A stretch of DNA of 64,000 nt from Granulicella mallensis. Lineage in GTDB: Bacteria > Acidobacteriota > Terriglobia > Terriglobales > Acidobacteriaceae. Below, one piece after another: positions 8,434 through 19,300 of the stretch. Under the pieces are notes generated by a model, which searched no databases, was not told the origin of the DNA, and saw only the letters and a list, made by a program, of their open reading frames with translations. A program made the position numbers and the translations under genes. The DNA lies in assembly GCF_014203225.1 (NCBI RefSeq), contig NZ_JACHIO010000020.1:57557-121556 (forward strand), given 5' to 3'. Every line of letters starts with the position of its first letter. The stretch's first letter is position 1.

Positions 8434-9864
8434 CTAACCACCCGTAACACTCGCCTCAATCTGCTCCAACGTCCGCCCCTTCGTCTCAGGAACAAACATC
8501 GCCACCAACCCGCATCCAAGCAGGCAGATCAAGCCGTAGCAAAAGAAAATACCGCTGGTGCCAAGACTCCGATTCAAGATTGGAAAGGTATACGTCAGCG
8601 CAAACGAGGCCGCCCAGAGCGCGCTTACCGCTGCGGACACTCCATGCGAGCGCACTCGATTCGGAAAGATCTCAGAGATCAGCACCCAGGTCACCGGCGC
8701 AAGCGTCAACGCATAGCAGGCAATCGCACTGAGAGTCAGCACCAGCACAGCACTTCCCCGCCATCCAGCCCGATAGGCGAAGGCGCAGAGCAGATGCGAA
8801 ACTCCAATGCCAACGCAACCAAAGAGCATCATCCAGCGCCTGCCGAGACGATCCACCAGCAGCATGGCAAGCACCGTAAATACCAGGTTGATCGCACCGG
8901 TAATCACGATGTTGAGAAGAATATCGTTCGCCCCATACCCGGCGCTGCGATAGACCTCTGCCGCATAGTTGAAGAGCGTATTGATCCCCGTCCATTGCTG
9001 CAACACCGCCAACCCAATGCCGACGAGCACGATACGCCGAACAGAAGGCCGCAATAACTCTCGCCACGACGAAGGCTCCGTGTCGGCTTCGGCACGGATC
9101 GCCCGTTCGATGCTCTCAATCTCGGCGCTCGCGTAGAGCTGCCCTCCAATACGCTGAAGGACCTCGCGGGCATCCGTCTCACGCTCGCGCGTCAACAACC
9201 AGCGAGGGCTCTCAGGGATGAAGAGAGAGGCGATCGTGAAGACGATGGCAGGAGCAACAACCGCCATGAACATCCATCGCCAGCCATATTGGACATTCCA
9301 CGAATGCAGAAGAACGTCCGCGGACAGGTTGGCCGGCACAGGCCTGGCGATCAACCAGTTGACGATCTGTGCCAGCAGAATTCCGACGACAATCGCGAAC
9401 TGGTTCAGGCTGACCAGGCGGCCGCGAATAGCCGCAGGGCTGATCTCCGCAATATAAAGCGGAGAGACATTGGAACTAAGCCCGATGGCCGTGCCCCCAA
9501 GAATGCGCCACACGATAAAGCTATTGAACGAGTAGGCCCACCCCGTAAGCGCAGAGGAGACGGCAAACAGCACAGCCGAAACCAGCAGCACGCGACGTCT
9601 CCCATACCGGTCGGCAAAGAAGCCCGCCGCCAGCGAGCCAATCAGGCAGCCTACCAGCGCACAGCTATTGGCCCAGCCCACCAGTGCCGGTGAAGTCAGG
9701 TGAAAGTACTGTTCGTAGAACTGCCGCGCGCCGCCGATCACTACCCAGTCGTAACCGAAGAGCAATCCGCCCAGGGCAGCGACGATCGCGATGCCCCAGA
9801 CGTAGGTCGTGCGTTCAGCGGGCGTGGAGGCAGACTGCGCCCCTGTGATCATCGGTCCCTGCAT
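8434..9864 (-). CDS. MFS sugar porter (sugar:H+ symporter family)
   Basis: A 476-residue, 12-helix inner-membrane transporter of the sugar porter family. Signatures are GGLLFGYDWVVIGGA in helix 1, the loop ADRYGRRR after helix 2, the R-x-G-G-x-x-x-G-like stretch near SPLYIAEISPAAIRGRL, PESPRWLLTR in the central loop, VDRLGRRWMM, and the C-terminal PETKGRTLEQIE. It would import the monosaccharides or short oligosaccharides released by the nearby glycosidases. It starts 4 bp after the DUF5107 gene with an AAGGTG ribosome site inside that gene's end, so the two are almost certainly co-transcribed from the operator-bearing promoter at 13352-13389. The substrate is not readable from the sequence. 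Confidence 0.93.
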   Translation of the reverse strand: MQGPMITGAQSASTPAERTTYVWGIAIVAALGGLLFGYDWVVIGGARQFYEQYFHLTSPALVGWANSCALVGCLIGSLAAGFFADRYGRRRVLLVSAVLFAVSSALTGWAYSFNSFIVWRILGGTAIGLSSNVSPLYIAEISPAAIRGRLVSLNQFAIVVGILLAQIVNWLIARPVPANLSADVLLHSWNVQYGWRWMFMAVVAPAIVFTIASLFIPESPRWLLTRERETDAREVLQRIGGQLYASAEIESIERAIRAEADTEPSSWRELLRPSVRRIVLVGIGLAVLQQWTGINTLFNYAAEVYRSAGYGANDILLNIVITGAINLVFTVLAMLLVDRLGRRWMMLFGCVGIGVSHLLCAFAYRAGWRGSAVLVLTLSAIACYALTLAPVTWVLISEIFPNRVRSHGVSAAVSALWAASFALTYTFPILNRSLGTSGIFFCYGLICLLGCGLVAMFVPETKGRTLEQIEASVTGG

Positions 9865-9868
9865 TGCT

Positions 9869-12800
9869 TCACCTTGTGAATGTCTTTACCAGATCGATAG
9901 CGCCTGTATGACTGCGGTCCAGCTCCTGGACCTGCTGGAGCAGACTCAATGCCTTCTGTTCTTCTCCCAGCCCCAGCATAGCCTGCGCCTGCAGGAAACG
10001 CGCCGTAATCGTCTGCCGCTCTTTCAGGTCTTCGTCGAACAGCAGCATGGCAGGTAAGGAAGTTGCGAAGTAGTCGATCTTCGGCGTCTGCCCTTCCAAC
10101 GAGCGCGCATAGTCGAAGATCCGATGAAAGAGTGCCGCTGCGTCCTGCTCGCGATGGAGCTTACGAAGAGCCATGGCACTCCAGTAAGTCGTCTCCGAGA
10201 TGGACTGCACCTGCATCTGCTGGAAGTCGCCCTTCTGATTGGCCGCACGCTCCCAATGCGCGACAGCTTTCTCCCGATCGCCACCTTCGGCATAGGCCAC
10301 GCCGAGCCAGTAGTCGATCATGCTCAGATTCATGAGCAGATGCTTGGCCTCGCTCAGACTATGAGGCGGATTCCAAGCAGCCTGCAACGATTGCAGCGCA
10401 CCCTGTGCGTCGCCTGCGTGCAGCGCACGCTGGGCAAGCAGGATGTAGGCGCGAACGTACTGTGAGAGCACGAGTCCCTCACCGCCCTCCCAGGGCTGGA
10501 ACTGCCGTGAGAGCAGGATCGCCAGCGCCTTCTCAGGCTGCACCGTGCTGTTGTACAGCGAAGCCAGTTCGACCGATAGATCGTCGCGCTTCTCTACAAG
10601 CTCTCTCTGCGCTTCAAGGAGGGATAGCCGCTGTTCGAGCGATTCCCCCGTGCGCTTGAGTAACTGGTCCTCCTCATAGAGGATGCGTGCGTCCTGCGGT
10701 GCGCGGGCGCGGGCACTCTCAAAGGCCTTCAACGCACGCGCGCTGTCATGCAACACGTTGTAATAGCCAAAGCCAAGATTGCGCCATGCTGTTGGAAACG
10801 ACGGATCCAACTCCGTCGCACGTTCCCAGAGCGCAATCGCCTCCTGGTAGCGGCGGCGATCGTAGAGCAGGTTGCCGAGATAGTACGGAGCCCTTGCATC
10901 CTCCGCATTGGCAAGGATGGCGTTCTGCAACAGGACCATCTCTTCCAGCCGGCTCGGGAAGACATAGTCCGAATCAGCCGTCGCAGCCTTCCGGTAGATC
11001 TCCAGGCTCTCCTGCTTGCGCTCCAGTCGCTGTAGCACCTCTGCCTGCGCATAGAGCAGCAAGGCCTCGGTGCCATCCTTCACGGTCAAAGGCGGAGTCG
11101 ACAACACCGCGAGGGCCTCCTCCAGGAGGCTCGCCCGCATTAAATCGAATGCCAGGTCGAGCCGCTGCTGCCCCACTGCAGGCACCTCATTCTTCGCCAG
11201 CAGACGGCTGAAGATGTCCAGCGGATCAAGCGCCCGTGTCTCATCCAGAAGCGCAGCCGCCTCTTCTTTGCGGCCAAGTCTACTCAGCACAACAGCCTTC
11301 AAGTTGCGTGCGTTGAGATTGTCAGCCTCCGCGCGCAGTGAACGGTTGAGGTGCTCCAGCGCCGTCTTCCACTCATGGCGGCTGCAGTCGATCTCAGCGA
11401 GGCGATGATACCCAGGCCCACGCCAGGCTGCATTCCAGGTGCTCTTATACAGCGCCTCGTACGCCTCGCCTGTACGCTGCCGATAAAGCAGTGTTACGCC
11501 GAGGTTGTAGTGAGGCTCGCCATCGTACGGATTCGGATTGCGCCGTGTCAGCCGCGCAATCGATGCACGCAGATATTTTTCCGCCTCTTCAAACTCACCT
11601 CGCCGCAGATGCCAGCGGCCAAGCGCATGGTTGCAGCGGCTGTCACCGGCATCGCGGCGGATAGCCTCGATCCAATACGTCTCGGGCGACCGCGTCGGAT
11701 GGCGGTACTGCTCGAGGTGAAGCCCGTTCAGAAAGAGCTCGTCGTTGCTGGCAACGTCCTCCGGCAGTGGAGGTTCGGTAGCAACATCGCACGACTCCAC
11801 CGGAATGATCTCCGCAGGAGCATACCGTAACAGGACATCGTCTCCCTGCTGCAGCAATACCTGCAGAGAGCCCGCGGCCGTGCCCGTTAAGAAGTCGTGG
11901 TGCCAGGGCTCCTCCGCGTTCAGGTCTCCCTGCCAGCGGTCGATCTCCTTACCCTCCAGGCGCACAACGATCGTGCTCTGCGGTCGCGCATTCGTAACCT
12001 GCAAATGCACACGCACACCTGCGTCTGTTCTTTCGACTCGCAATGCCGCATCGAGATTCGCGAGATCGGGCACGCCGATATCCCCAATGGGATACCAGAA
12101 CTGGCTGAAGGTCTTCGTCTCGCCCGGAGCAAGGAAAGAAAAGTCGGGCTGGTTATCGGTGTAAACGCCCGACATCAACTCAACATACGGCCCGTCGGAG
12201 TCGGTGAGGCTTCGATCCCACGCATAGCCGAAGTCGTGATTGCCCCACGTCCACTGCTTCTTGCCAGGGGCAATGCAGTGGTTAGAGATGGCCACCGTGC
12301 CCGCCCGATGCTTGTGGTCGTAACCACCGAAGAAGTCACCGCGAGAGCCGACAATCATGTAACTCGTAGGCACCGGAATATTGGCATACCAACTCAGATC
12401 GTTCGGAGCATAAGACCCATCCGGAACAAAATTGCTGGGCTCTTCTTCCTTCGGCACCCCATGACGTGCGCGCTCGCCATAGTCAATGCCATAGTAAGAA
12501 CCCCGGCTCAGCGGATACTCCGTAACAGCCCGCTTCGCATGGTCGGCGGCAAAACGAACGTCCTGCGGAAAGAACGACTGGTACTTCTCATGAACGCGGG
12601 TGGCTACATTCGCCCACCACAGGAAGGTCTGCGTATCCTGCGTACGGTTGTAGAGCCGAACGCGCACCTCAAGAAACGCCTTGCCAGGACGAAGGCACAG
12701 GCCGTGCATCCCCTTCATGTGCGCCATCGGATCGTGATCGGAACACCAGACAGTTACCGAGCCATCGGCATCGCGTTCGATCGACACCTCGACCGGCATG

Positions 12801-13273
12801 AAGGTCGCCGGGCGATGGTGCTGGGGCCAGTTGAACTCCACGCCCCCCGACACCCACGGACCCGCCAGGCCGACCAGCGCCGGCTTAATGACATTCTGCC
12901 GGTAGAAAAAGTCGTAGCCATTTCTCTTATCGACTCCGATGTGGATGCGGCCACCGATCTCCGGCAATACCATCAGGCGAATAAATTCGTTCTCCAGATG
13001 GACCGCCTTCCACGCGTGCGGATGCGGTTTCGTCTCAATGAAATCGATGACGGGCAACGGGTACACACGGCCGCTGCTGCCCTGGTACACACGTTTCTCC
13101 AGGAAAAGAGGATTTTTATCCGGAGGCGCAGGAGTATAGGTGAGCATCGTCACCGGCTCCTCCCACACTTTGACGGGGCCTTGTTCAGATACAGGCGCGA
13201 TCGGCAGCTCCAGCTTTGCCGCAGCTACACCCTCGGCGCGCCCCTTGTTGTCGATGATCTCGTCCAACACCAT
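9869..13273 (-). CDS. DUF5107 domain protein with tetratricopeptide repeats
   Basis: A 1134-residue protein without a signal peptide, so probably cytoplasmic. Residues about 40-430 match the DUF5107 beta-sandwich type (PLPVIDF, ENEFIRLMVLPEIGGRIHIG, GGVEFNWPQHHRP, LWWANVATRVHEKYQSFFP), a galactose-mutarotase-like fold seen with carbohydrate genes in Acidobacteria and Bacteroidetes. From about 540 to the end there are many TPR-like helical pairs (NYNLGVTLLYRQ, PYYLGNLLYDRRRYQEAI, AWRNLGFGYYNV). ATG 13273 has GGAG 6 nt upstream. It is the first gene of the operon with the sugar porter. The function is unknown; a scaffold or sugar-handling enzyme is possible. Confidence 0.8.
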   Translation of the reverse strand: MVLDEIIDNKGRAEGVAAAKLELPIAPVSEQGPVKVWEEPVTMLTYTPAPPDKNPLFLEKRVYQGSSGRVYPLPVIDFIETKPHPHAWKAVHLENEFIRLMVLPEIGGRIHIGVDKRNGYDFFYRQNVIKPALVGLAGPWVSGGVEFNWPQHHRPATFMPVEVSIERDADGSVTVWCSDHDPMAHMKGMHGLCLRPGKAFLEVRVRLYNRTQDTQTFLWWANVATRVHEKYQSFFPQDVRFAADHAKRAVTEYPLSRGSYYGIDYGERARHGVPKEEEPSNFVPDGSYAPNDLSWYANIPVPTSYMIVGSRGDFFGGYDHKHRAGTVAISNHCIAPGKKQWTWGNHDFGYAWDRSLTDSDGPYVELMSGVYTDNQPDFSFLAPGETKTFSQFWYPIGDIGVPDLANLDAALRVERTDAGVRVHLQVTNARPQSTIVVRLEGKEIDRWQGDLNAEEPWHHDFLTGTAAGSLQVLLQQGDDVLLRYAPAEIIPVESCDVATEPPLPEDVASNDELFLNGLHLEQYRHPTRSPETYWIEAIRRDAGDSRCNHALGRWHLRRGEFEEAEKYLRASIARLTRRNPNPYDGEPHYNLGVTLLYRQRTGEAYEALYKSTWNAAWRGPGYHRLAEIDCSRHEWKTALEHLNRSLRAEADNLNARNLKAVVLSRLGRKEEAAALLDETRALDPLDIFSRLLAKNEVPAVGQQRLDLAFDLMRASLLEEALAVLSTPPLTVKDGTEALLLYAQAEVLQRLERKQESLEIYRKAATADSDYVFPSRLEEMVLLQNAILANAEDARAPYYLGNLLYDRRRYQEAIALWERATELDPSFPTAWRNLGFGYYNVLHDSARALKAFESARARAPQDARILYEEDQLLKRTGESLEQRLSLLEAQRELVEKRDDLSVELASLYNSTVQPEKALAILLSRQFQPWEGGEGLVLSQYVRAYILLAQRALHAGDAQGALQSLQAAWNPPHSLSEAKHLLMNLSMIDYWLGVAYAEGGDREKAVAHWERAANQKGDFQQMQVQSISETTYWSAMALRKLHREQDAAALFHRIFDYARSLEGQTPKIDYFATSLPAMLLFDEDLKERQTITARFLQAQAMLGLGEEQKALSLLQQVQELDRSHTGAIDLVKTFTR

Positions 13274-13351
13274 GTGTTCTCCAGGAATGGCTTCCGTCCC
13301 CGCCTGAGCAGCGGGACAAGATTCCGGCTTCGACTATACGTCGTACCGACT

Positions 13352-13389
13352 GTGTACGTTACCGTAAAGGACTTTTGAGCAGATTACAA
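13352..13389 (-). promoter_or_regulatory. Promoter and GGTAACGTACAC operator of the DUF5107-sugar porter operon
   Basis: On the minus strand a -35-like TTGTAA (13384-13389), a 17-bp spacer and a -10-like TACGGT (13361-13366) run into GGTAACGTACAC (13352-13363), so the operator overlaps -10 and the start point. The untranslated leader would be about 80 nt. The 12-mer is identical to those upstream of GH97 and the TonB receptor. The stretch from 13390 to 13509 shows no gene. Confidence 0.6.
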
Positions 13390-13509
13390 GCTACTCTCAG
13401 GACTTTACCGAATTAAGATATTGACCCTCTGCGAAAATACTCCAACAAATCGACTTCGCCTGCCACAGGGTTGCAGCGCGTTTCATTCGCTACAGCCCGT
13501 AAACAAACA

Positions 13510-16158
13510 CTAACGTCCGGAACGGACCACATGTCCCTCTGCTTGCGGTGCGAACGCGTTTGCCAGCGAGATGATCTTCATCTCCGACTTGATCTGGTTG
13601 AGCCCCGCATCGCTCTTGATATGTAGCCGTACAGCTTGTCCCGGCAACAGATCGACGTAGTTGTCCGATAGCTGAGCATCCAGATGATCGAACGAAATAA
13701 ACACGCTTCGCGCCAGTACGGCCGATTTCAATTCAAGATCATAGCCAGTGCCATCCTTTGTCAGAACGGTGTTGATGTCCGGTTGCGGCAACTTGATCTG
13801 CTTCGTGGGCGCAAAATAAACAAGGTTCGAAGAGGGTGTCTCACCCTCAGCAGAAAGTTCTACCGAAGCAAAAACCTTCGTCAGGTCCACACTCTTTCCG
13901 TCCTGCTCCTTCAAGTCTGCCAGCGGAACCTTGAGATAGACCGTTGAAGCCAACGGCGCCACATCCACCGTCTGCTTGATCTCTTTCACGACACTGCCAT
14001 CGAAATGCATAATCCGAAGATGGAGGTTGGCGGACTCGGATTTCGTCCTGTCAGAGACGACATAGATCGCCAGCGTACCGTCTTCAACGTGTGGCGAGAC
14101 CAGTACCGGCGCATAGAATCTGCGTGCGTAGTATTGCAGGGCCTTCCAGCGTCCGTAGTAGTCAATGCTTGCCCATGAGGCCACAGGCCAGCAGTCGTTA
14201 AGCTGCCAGAAGATCGAGCCCATCGTCTCAGGCCGCTTGCGCCGGAAGCTCTCCGCACCCACCTTGATGCCTTCCGCCTGTAGGACCTGGCTGGCGTAGA
14301 GGAAGGACGGGAAGTCCTTCGGCTCGCCATAATAGCGCGTCATGTAATCGTGGATGATCTTGTTGCCATCATTATTCTTTTGATGGATCAACATGACCGG
14401 AGTGAAGATACTGGTCCGATCTTCAGGCAGGGTAAAAGACTCCACCGACTTCAATTCCGGAAAAGATTGGAAGCCATACTCTGAGACGAAGCGCCAGGGA
14501 CGTTTTTCATACTCGCTAAAGTCCGCATTCCCGTGCCACACCGTCCAGTCGTGATTGTCGCCACTCTGGTAGGTATCGCTGAGTTCTTCGTAGTCGGCAC
14601 TAGGCGAACTGGGCCAATAGGGCGTCTGCGGATCTACACGCGCAACGGTCCGCGCGAGAATCCCGCTGAACTCCGTAAGGTAATCCTCCCAGATACGCTC
14701 GTGCACCGGGGCTGGGAGTTGTCCGTTCCCATTCCAGTCCCGCAGTAACTCGGTCTCATTGTTACCCGACCAGAGAACGATGCTCGGATGGTTGCGGAGG
14801 CGCGTCATCTGATACTCCGCCTCTTGCTCAATATCCTGCTTGAACGCGTAGGTGCCAGGCTGCCAGTTATTGCCGAACATAAGATCGTGCCAGATCATCA
14901 GTCCCAGCTCATCGCACTGGTCGTAGAACTCCTCCGTCTCGTAATATCCGCCGCCCCACAGGCGAACCATGTTCATGTTCGCGTCCTTCGCCGACTGTAG
15001 GATGCGCCGATAGTTTGCGCTGGTAACCCGGCTCGGAAAGCTATCGAACGGAATGACATCCGCGCCCTTGGCGAACACGGGAATGCCATTGACGACAAAC
15101 TCAAAGGAGCGTCCCCACTTATCCAGGTCTCGCCGCAGGACCACCGACCGCAGACCGGTCTTTGCCTCCTTGGCATCGAGCTCGCGACCATTCTCCTTCA
15201 CCGAAACATGAAAGTGATAGATAGGTTGAGCCCCATAGCCTGACGGATACCAAAGCTGCGGATGAGTAATCTCTATCGGGATCGAAATTCGATTATTCCC
15301 AGGAGTAAGCGTTACAGCACGATCCGCATGCAGCTCCGTCTTGCCTGTGCCATAGCTGATGCTGACCAGCGCTTTGATCTGGCTGGAAGCCAGAATATCC
15401 GTATGGACATCCAGGTGTGCGGAACCTGCCGCTATATTTTCCTGCTCGACGAAGATATCGTCTACACGCGCATCATCCCACAGCTCGAGATAGGCAGGCC
15501 GAAATACTCCGCTAGTACCGAAACGCGGTCCCCAGTCCCAGCCAAACTCATAGACAGCCTTCCTGATATATCCCTTGGGGTCGGTGTGGGTGCGTGAGTG
15601 CCAGGGATCTTTTTCCGCTACAGCTTCCGCGGCCTTCATGGGTGCTGGAAAAACGATTTGCAGTTCGTTCGAGCCTGCGCGAAGCAGCGGCTTAACATCG
15701 ATCCGCCATTCGCGAAACATATTGTCGGGAGCAGCGACACGTTGCCCGTTAAGAAAGATCGTGCACGCCGTATCGAGTCCTTCGAACACCAGCTCTATGT
15801 GTTCGCGCGACAGGACTGACGGTGTCGCACGGATAGAAGTTTGATACTCCCAGCCTACCTTCTCGATCCATTGCAGCTTGGATTCATTGTCTCGATAGAA
15901 GGGATCTGGAATCTTGCCGTTATGGAGGAGGTCCAGGTGAACATCGCCCGGTACTGTTGCCGGAAACCAGCCGCCATCTGCGCGAGGTGGCGTGCTATCC
16001 CGGCTCGCCGCCAGGCCATCATCCGGCAACTGGCGAACGGTCCACTGACTGTCCAGAGGAACTCGTACCCGAGGTCGTGCCTCTGTCGCAGCCCAGGAAC
16101 TCGGGGCAACCAATGCACAGGTAAGAAGACAGAGAAGCACTCGACCGCGACTGACCAT
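13510..16158 (-). CDS. GH2 family beta-mannosidase, secreted
   Basis: An 882-residue enzyme that removes terminal beta-D-mannose. A signal peptide (residues 1-23, ...VAPSSWA) is followed by the GH2 sugar-binding domain (VPGDVHLDLLHNGKIPDPFY is typical of beta-mannosidases), an immunoglobulin-like domain, and a TIM barrel with SIVLWSGNNETE (acid/base Glu in the NE pair) and RFVSEYGFQSFP (nucleophile Glu in SEYG). It ends with beta-sandwich domains. ATG 16158 has AAGGGA upstream. With the two alpha-galactosidase-like enzymes it would finish degradation of galactomannan fragments. No copy of the shared 12-mer lies in its immediate promoter. Confidence 0.93.
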   Translation of the reverse strand: MVSRGRVLLCLLTCALVAPSSWAATEARPRVRVPLDSQWTVRQLPDDGLAASRDSTPPRADGGWFPATVPGDVHLDLLHNGKIPDPFYRDNESKLQWIEKVGWEYQTSIRATPSVLSREHIELVFEGLDTACTIFLNGQRVAAPDNMFREWRIDVKPLLRAGSNELQIVFPAPMKAAEAVAEKDPWHSRTHTDPKGYIRKAVYEFGWDWGPRFGTSGVFRPAYLELWDDARVDDIFVEQENIAAGSAHLDVHTDILASSQIKALVSISYGTGKTELHADRAVTLTPGNNRISIPIEITHPQLWYPSGYGAQPIYHFHVSVKENGRELDAKEAKTGLRSVVLRRDLDKWGRSFEFVVNGIPVFAKGADVIPFDSFPSRVTSANYRRILQSAKDANMNMVRLWGGGYYETEEFYDQCDELGLMIWHDLMFGNNWQPGTYAFKQDIEQEAEYQMTRLRNHPSIVLWSGNNETELLRDWNGNGQLPAPVHERIWEDYLTEFSGILARTVARVDPQTPYWPSSPSADYEELSDTYQSGDNHDWTVWHGNADFSEYEKRPWRFVSEYGFQSFPELKSVESFTLPEDRTSIFTPVMLIHQKNNDGNKIIHDYMTRYYGEPKDFPSFLYASQVLQAEGIKVGAESFRRKRPETMGSIFWQLNDCWPVASWASIDYYGRWKALQYYARRFYAPVLVSPHVEDGTLAIYVVSDRTKSESANLHLRIMHFDGSVVKEIKQTVDVAPLASTVYLKVPLADLKEQDGKSVDLTKVFASVELSAEGETPSSNLVYFAPTKQIKLPQPDINTVLTKDGTGYDLELKSAVLARSVFISFDHLDAQLSDNYVDLLPGQAVRLHIKSDAGLNQIKSEMKIISLANAFAPQAEGHVVRSGR

Positions 16159-16274
16159 TTATATCCCTTCAGCATCAAGGTGGAAGATAGGCGCAATTGA
16201 GATCCATGAGCAGACTCAACAGGTACCAGCCATCATAATTCAGGACTGGAGCTTCACCCTCAATAGCGTATAGC

Positions 16275-16346
16275 TTGCAGCGAGGCAGGACGAAGGGCTA
16301 AAACATACAGTTCCCTTCGTCCCTTAAAGCCCTTCCCTCGCTGCAA
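16275..16346 (-). terminator. Nested hairpin after the TonB receptor gene
   Basis: The outer arms TTGCAGCGAGG (16275-16285) and CCTCGCTGCAA (16336-16346) enclose the inner arms GGACGAAGGG (16288-16297) and CCCTTCGTCC (16313-16322). It lies 18 bp beyond the TonB receptor stop, in the 205-bp gap before the GH2 gene. It probably terminates or protects the receptor mRNA; there is no T run, so rho-independent action is uncertain. Confidence 0.5.
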
Positions 16347-16363
16347 TCGCCATTCTCCTTCGG

Positions 16364-19300
16364 TTAGAACTCGTACTTCAGTGAGAGCTGGAAGAATCGA
16401 GCATCTGGAGTATTGTTCTGGAACGTCTTGGCTCCCGTGATCTGTCCGCCAGTCGAGTTATCACTCGTGTTGGAAGGGTTCGCGAGAGTGGGGTGATTGA
16501 GAACGTTGAAGGAGTCAGCACGGAACTGGAAGTACTGTTTGTGCCACGTAGTGAAGTTCTTGAAGATCGACATATTCACGCCATAGTATCCAGGTCCATA
16601 AATCTGGTTATCCCTTCCACCGAGATATTGAATTGCCGTTGCAGCATCCGTGATCGGCGTAGTAATAAGGCTGCCGGACAGAGGGTCTGCAAAGGAGCAC
16701 GGGTTGTAATAGTTCAACTTCGTCCTGGTTTCAGTGGGGCATCCGGGGCCTCCACCAGAGGCAAAAGGATTCGCGATCTGAATCGCTCTTCTCGTATCCG
16801 TTGATCCAGCCGGCCCACTATTGCTCGCGCTGACGGTAAACGGGGTTCCACTCTGGGCCGCGAAGGTCAAGCTGCTGGACCAACCACCAACAACACGGTC
16901 CAACAATCCCGAACGATTCAAGAACGCCTGTCCTCTGCCAAAAGGCAGAACATAGTTGCCATTCAGCGTGAAGCGATTTCGAACGTCATAGACTGAATTG
17001 GTGTACTCCTCAATGATCGGAATAATCGCCCGTTGCCGGTCTCCGATTCCGGTTGAGAGTCCGCCAGCAGAGCCGGTGTCATCCAGTGAGTGCGCCCAGG
17101 TGTAAGTGGCCAGAAAGCTCAAGCCGTGAGAGGCCCGCTTCTCCGCCTTCAACTGCAGTGAGTTATAGGTGCTTACCCCGCCATAGTGGATCGTGCCGAC
17201 GCCACCCAGATCGGGAAACGGCTGCAATTGCTGCGTGCTCGTGCCGGCCGGATAGAGCGCGCGAACAGTATTCGGATCGATATAGGTACCCAGGTGGCGT
17301 GAGACATTTCCAACATAGCTGATGGTTGTCGCTATATTGGTCGATAGCTGCTGTTGGAATGACACGTTGTAGTTCATCGTGTACGGGGTCTTAATCTGGC
17401 TATCAACAGCATGGAAGCCGGGCGTATTGACAGCATCCAGAATGCCGTTGCCAAGATAGGCTGACAGACCTGTCTCCAACGTAGTTCCATTCGAAGGGCA
17501 ATTACCCAACGTACAGGATTTGGGGTTGATATTGATCTGCCCTCTGAAAGGGAAGTTATCCCCCAGATTGTTGCCACCATTGCTCTCCAGGCCGCCATAA
17601 AAAATACCAAAGCCGGCGCGAAGCACTGTCTGTGGGTCCACCTGATAAGCAACTCCCACTCGCGGCGCAAAGTTCGTCTTCTGGCCTGTTGCCAGACGTT
17701 CATTGTCGACGTATTGAATGCCGATATGGTCCTTAGCCAGAATCCCCGGGAAGACGCTGCCAAGAGAAACTGAGTTCTGAATCTTCTTGGGCAGGATCAA
17801 AGTGCCGGATCCAGTCCCTACTCCAAGAGAGCCCTCGTCAGGAACAAAGTTCTCCTGGCTACCGGAATTTTCCTTGTAGGGCTGATAGTAGTCATACCTC
17901 AACCCCAGATTGAGTGTCAGCCGTGGGGTCAATTTCCAGTCATCCTGAAAATACGCAGAGTTATACCACAAGGCATCGTTCACGTTCGGAGCGTCGGAGA
18001 TGGCAGAGGTGTTGATCTGGTCGGCAAGAAAATCCGCCACGCCGGAGCCCGTCGTCGCGCTCACAGCAGGATCGCTGGTGTATAGGCCGGTAAAGTAATA
18101 GTTCCCGAGGTTTGACGGAGCGTACCTGTAGAAGAACCGAATCGCCTGGAAAGATACACCGGCCTTCAGAGAATGGTTACCCACTGTCTTCGACACGTTA
18201 TCGAGGATCTGGTAAACGTTCTGCGATTCATTCGACGTGCCCTGCGAGCCCCAACTGTTGATGCCATAAACAATTCCGAGCGGCAAACCGCCCTCGTTCG
18301 GAGTGAAAGGAATACCACCCAGACCTAAAGTTGGAGCCAGGTCGACATTCGCGTTTGGCTGAAGAAAGGAGAACCGTCCCGCATTGAAACTAAAGCGGAA
18401 TTCATTAGTGAGTGTGGGGGTGAAAAAATGTGTTTCGCTGCCGACGAAATTCTGCGCCAGATTGACGTCGTTTTGCCCACCATACCCTGTGCCGTCAAGC
18501 GGATCTCCAAGAAGAAGTCCGTTCACTGTAATCTGGTGCACATAGCTGTAACGTGCATAGGCCTGGTCACGAGCACTGATGTTCCAATCCAGCCGCTGGT
18601 CCCACTGATAGGTATCGTTGTGCGTAGGAGTATTGACCGTATAGTTACTTGTAGTCCTCCCGTTATTCGTGTTGGCTACGGGATACAGGTTCAAAATATG
18701 CTGGGCCACCGCGTTGATTTGTCCCGGGCAGAACACATTATTTTGACCATTACAGGACAACTTATTAGCTGCGCCCCCTCCTGAGTTCGGTTCATAAAGT
18801 TGAACACTTTGGCCATTCAGGTTTGAGTTGAGAAGCTCCGAAAAGTTACCCTGCCGCTCAAGAGCCGTAGGGACGCTAGCCGTATTGGGATGGCTGTAAG
18901 CAATTCGATTGGCTTCTGTATCGCCAAAATAGAAGAGCTTGTCTTTCCAAATCGGTAACCCGAGTGTGGCTCCGAATTGGTTCTGATGATAGGCCGGGAT
19001 ACTGAGTGCATACCAGTCTTTCGCATCCAGGTCCGTGTTGCGGACATACTCCCACAAGCTTCCGTGAATCTGATTCGTACCCGATTTGATGCTGGCACTC
19101 AAAACAGCGCCGGCAGAGTGCCCGAACTCCGCGCTGAAATTGCTCGTCTGCAGACTGAACTCCGACAGGGCATCAGGCGGGGGACGAACAACATAGCTGG
19201 ATCCATTCAGGAAGTCGACCAGGTTGGTATTGTTGTCGACGCCATCCAGGATGAAATTGTTTTGCGATGTCCGCTGGCCGTTCGCGACAAAGTCGCCCGT

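Noticed and set aside
11897..13378. 493-codon open frame on the plus strand
   Set aside because: It is antisense to the DUF5107 gene, has no family motifs and owes its length to GC-rich codon structure.
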